Below, piece by piece: positions 62,940-64,000 of a stretch of DNA of 64,000 nt. Position 1 is the first letter of the stretch; the number at the start of each line of letters is the position of its first letter. This DNA comes from Pyronema omphalodes (taxonomy: Eukaryota > Ascomycota > Pezizomycetes > Pezizales > Pyronemataceae): the NCBI GenBank assembly GCA_024516155.1, contig JAJJXM010000004.1, positions 1,178,001 through 1,242,000 of the forward strand, in the 5' to 3' direction. The position numbers and the translations under genes are program-made. The notes below the pieces were generated by a model that was not told where the DNA came from, made no database searches, and saw only the letters and a list, made by a program, of their open reading frames with translations.

Positions 62940-62962
62940 GAATCCCAGACACTGTAGTTTTT
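62940..62962 (+). pseudogene. Fragment of 5S rRNA 3' end
   Basis: The 23 bp here match the last 23 bp of the 5S gene region (62818-62840) with two differences, including the TTTTT tail. The offset is 122 bp, close to one 5S length, but the sequence in between does not resemble 5S. It is probably a truncated duplicate. Confidence 0.6.
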
Positions 62963-62986
62963 GTAAAAATCTGAATCCTTTAGCTC

Positions 62987-63931
62987 CAGAGTTCGGCACG
63001 GTCCGTCCAGGACGGCGGACCGGACGGGACCACACTGGTCGTCCGGTCCCGTCCATGACTTTGGACGGACGGCCACCAGGTGGTCCGGTCCCGTCCACAA
63101 ACTCAAAAAGACCGGACGGGACGGCGGGTGACGGCAGGACCGTGGGTTTCGGGCGAGCTAGTTTTCAGGGGGGCGGTTTGGTTCAAGTTTGCCAGATGCT
63201 ATGGGCCGCAGCAGCGACCTTTTCGGCACTGTAGTAAATGAACCCTTCATGCTACACTTTAATAAAGCCTTTACACCCCACTGAAGTTGCACGCTCCACC
63301 CAGCAATAGTTTGACTGCTCATAGTAGTTTGGTATTATTTTTGTTTCTTAGTGATGTAAATTCCCGCTATAAATATTTCTTCTATCCTTCACATTCTATC
63401 TTCTACCTTTCCATCTTCTACCTGCAAGAATTTTCCACTTCTCTCATTGCCGTGTAAGTCGAACATCAACAGCCATCACTCTATTCCCATAAGATCAAGA
63501 ATATGCCAATTTTATTATCGCCGTCCTCTACACCTGTTCTGACCAGGAGCAAAACATCCTGTCTGTCCTCTTAAGAGTTGTGTTCATTCGAGAAGGATGG
63601 GGAAGGACGCATTTTGGTGGCGGGAGAAGGAGCATTCTTATGCATCAGTATAGTTTTTTTTTGTTTGCAAGCAATTCCATATAGGTGAATTTAATTCGTG
63701 CAATGCATCAGAATTATCTAAGGAAAACACCATGAGCCGTAGTAAAAAACTGCGGGTTGCGAGTGACCGACAGTGACGCTAGTCGTGGTCACCCACGGTC
63801 ACCCGCGGTCCGTCCCGTCCATGGTGCCTCCAGGACGGCCGGTCCTGGTCCTACTACAAGACGGGACTGCAAGTGGCAGTCCGGTCCCGTCCATAGCCAG
63901 GACGGGACCGGACGGACCATGCCGAACTCTG
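62987..63931. mobile_element. Non-autonomous hAT-superfamily transposon
   Basis: The 945-bp element is bounded by inverted repeats beginning CAGAGTTCGGCA and continuing as GGTCCGTCC (one mismatch in 22). It is flanked on both sides by the identical 8-bp sequence TTTAGCTC (62979-62986 and 63932-63939). An 8-bp target duplication with CAG-starting ends is diagnostic of hAT elements. Both ends hold many copies of GGACGGGACC/GGTCCCGTCC in either orientation (62996-63150 and about 63800-63920), like the subterminal transposase-binding sites of hAT elements. The AT-rich centre has no transposase frame. The intact duplication points to a recent insertion. The element sits 150 bp downstream of the 5S gene. 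Confidence 0.93.
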
Positions 63932-64000
63932 TTTAGCTCCTGCTTTCCCCACTCGTTCGGTAGATTTCTGCTTAGATAATACTAGAATAATTCGCATATT

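Overview
The window comes from the nuclear genome of a filamentous ascomycete (Pezizomycotina). The evidence is: short GT-AG introns (about 46-160 nt) with CTAAC/CTGAC-like branch sites; a FacB-type Zn(II)2Cys6 regulator; an Atg15 lipase with a signal anchor; a HET-like gene; a free-standing 5S rRNA gene; and tRNA genes with fungal introns. No mitochondrial or bacterial features were seen. Placement below Pezizomycotina cannot be read from the sequence.

Layout. 1-6867: almost gene-free, with tRNA-Gln(CUG) at 276-347 and a few degenerate repeats. 6868-9609 (-): FacB/Cat8-like acetate regulator, 4 exons. 9610-20910: 11.3 kb without a convincing gene. 20911-30597: a compact housekeeping block of MAK5-type DEAD-box helicase (+), RPN2 proteasome subunit (+), a small probable mitochondrial protein (+) and a YGR210C-type GTPase (-, 7 exons including a 10-nt microexon). 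31835-32542: a PIF/Harbinger-like MITE. 32940-35051 (+): a large fungal membrane protein of unknown function. 38211-40256 (-): ATG15. 42921-43009: a tiny mariner-type MITE. 44014-45124 (+): a second membrane protein. 46641-50207 (+): a coiled-coil/HET-like gene that looks like two ORFs but is probably one, because the separating TAG lies in a 57-nt intron. 50729-52416 (-): a class-3 aldehyde dehydrogenase. 53730-54440: two nearly identical tRNA-Phe genes in inverted orientation. 54739-59828: ETP1/BRAP2-like protein (-) and MCM2 (+), divergent from a 418-bp promoter containing an ACGCGT box. 60772-61368 (+): adenine phosphoribosyltransferase. 62719-62837 (+): 5S rRNA. 62987-63931: a non-autonomous hAT element with a perfect 8-bp target duplication.

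Function. The conserved genes cover ribosome biogenesis (MAK5), proteasomal degradation (RPN2), autophagic membrane lysis in the vacuole (ATG15), DNA replication licensing (MCM2), purine salvage (APRT) and C2-carbon regulation (FacB). They form no obvious pathway cluster. The fungus-specific genes (two polytopic membrane proteins and the HET-like protein) lie in the more loosely packed 32-50 kb section, where two of the three MITE-like elements also lie. No CRISPR array, operon, autonomous transposon or biosynthetic cluster was seen. All splice junctions are read by eye from GT/AG sites, reading phase and remembered family sequences, not from transcripts.
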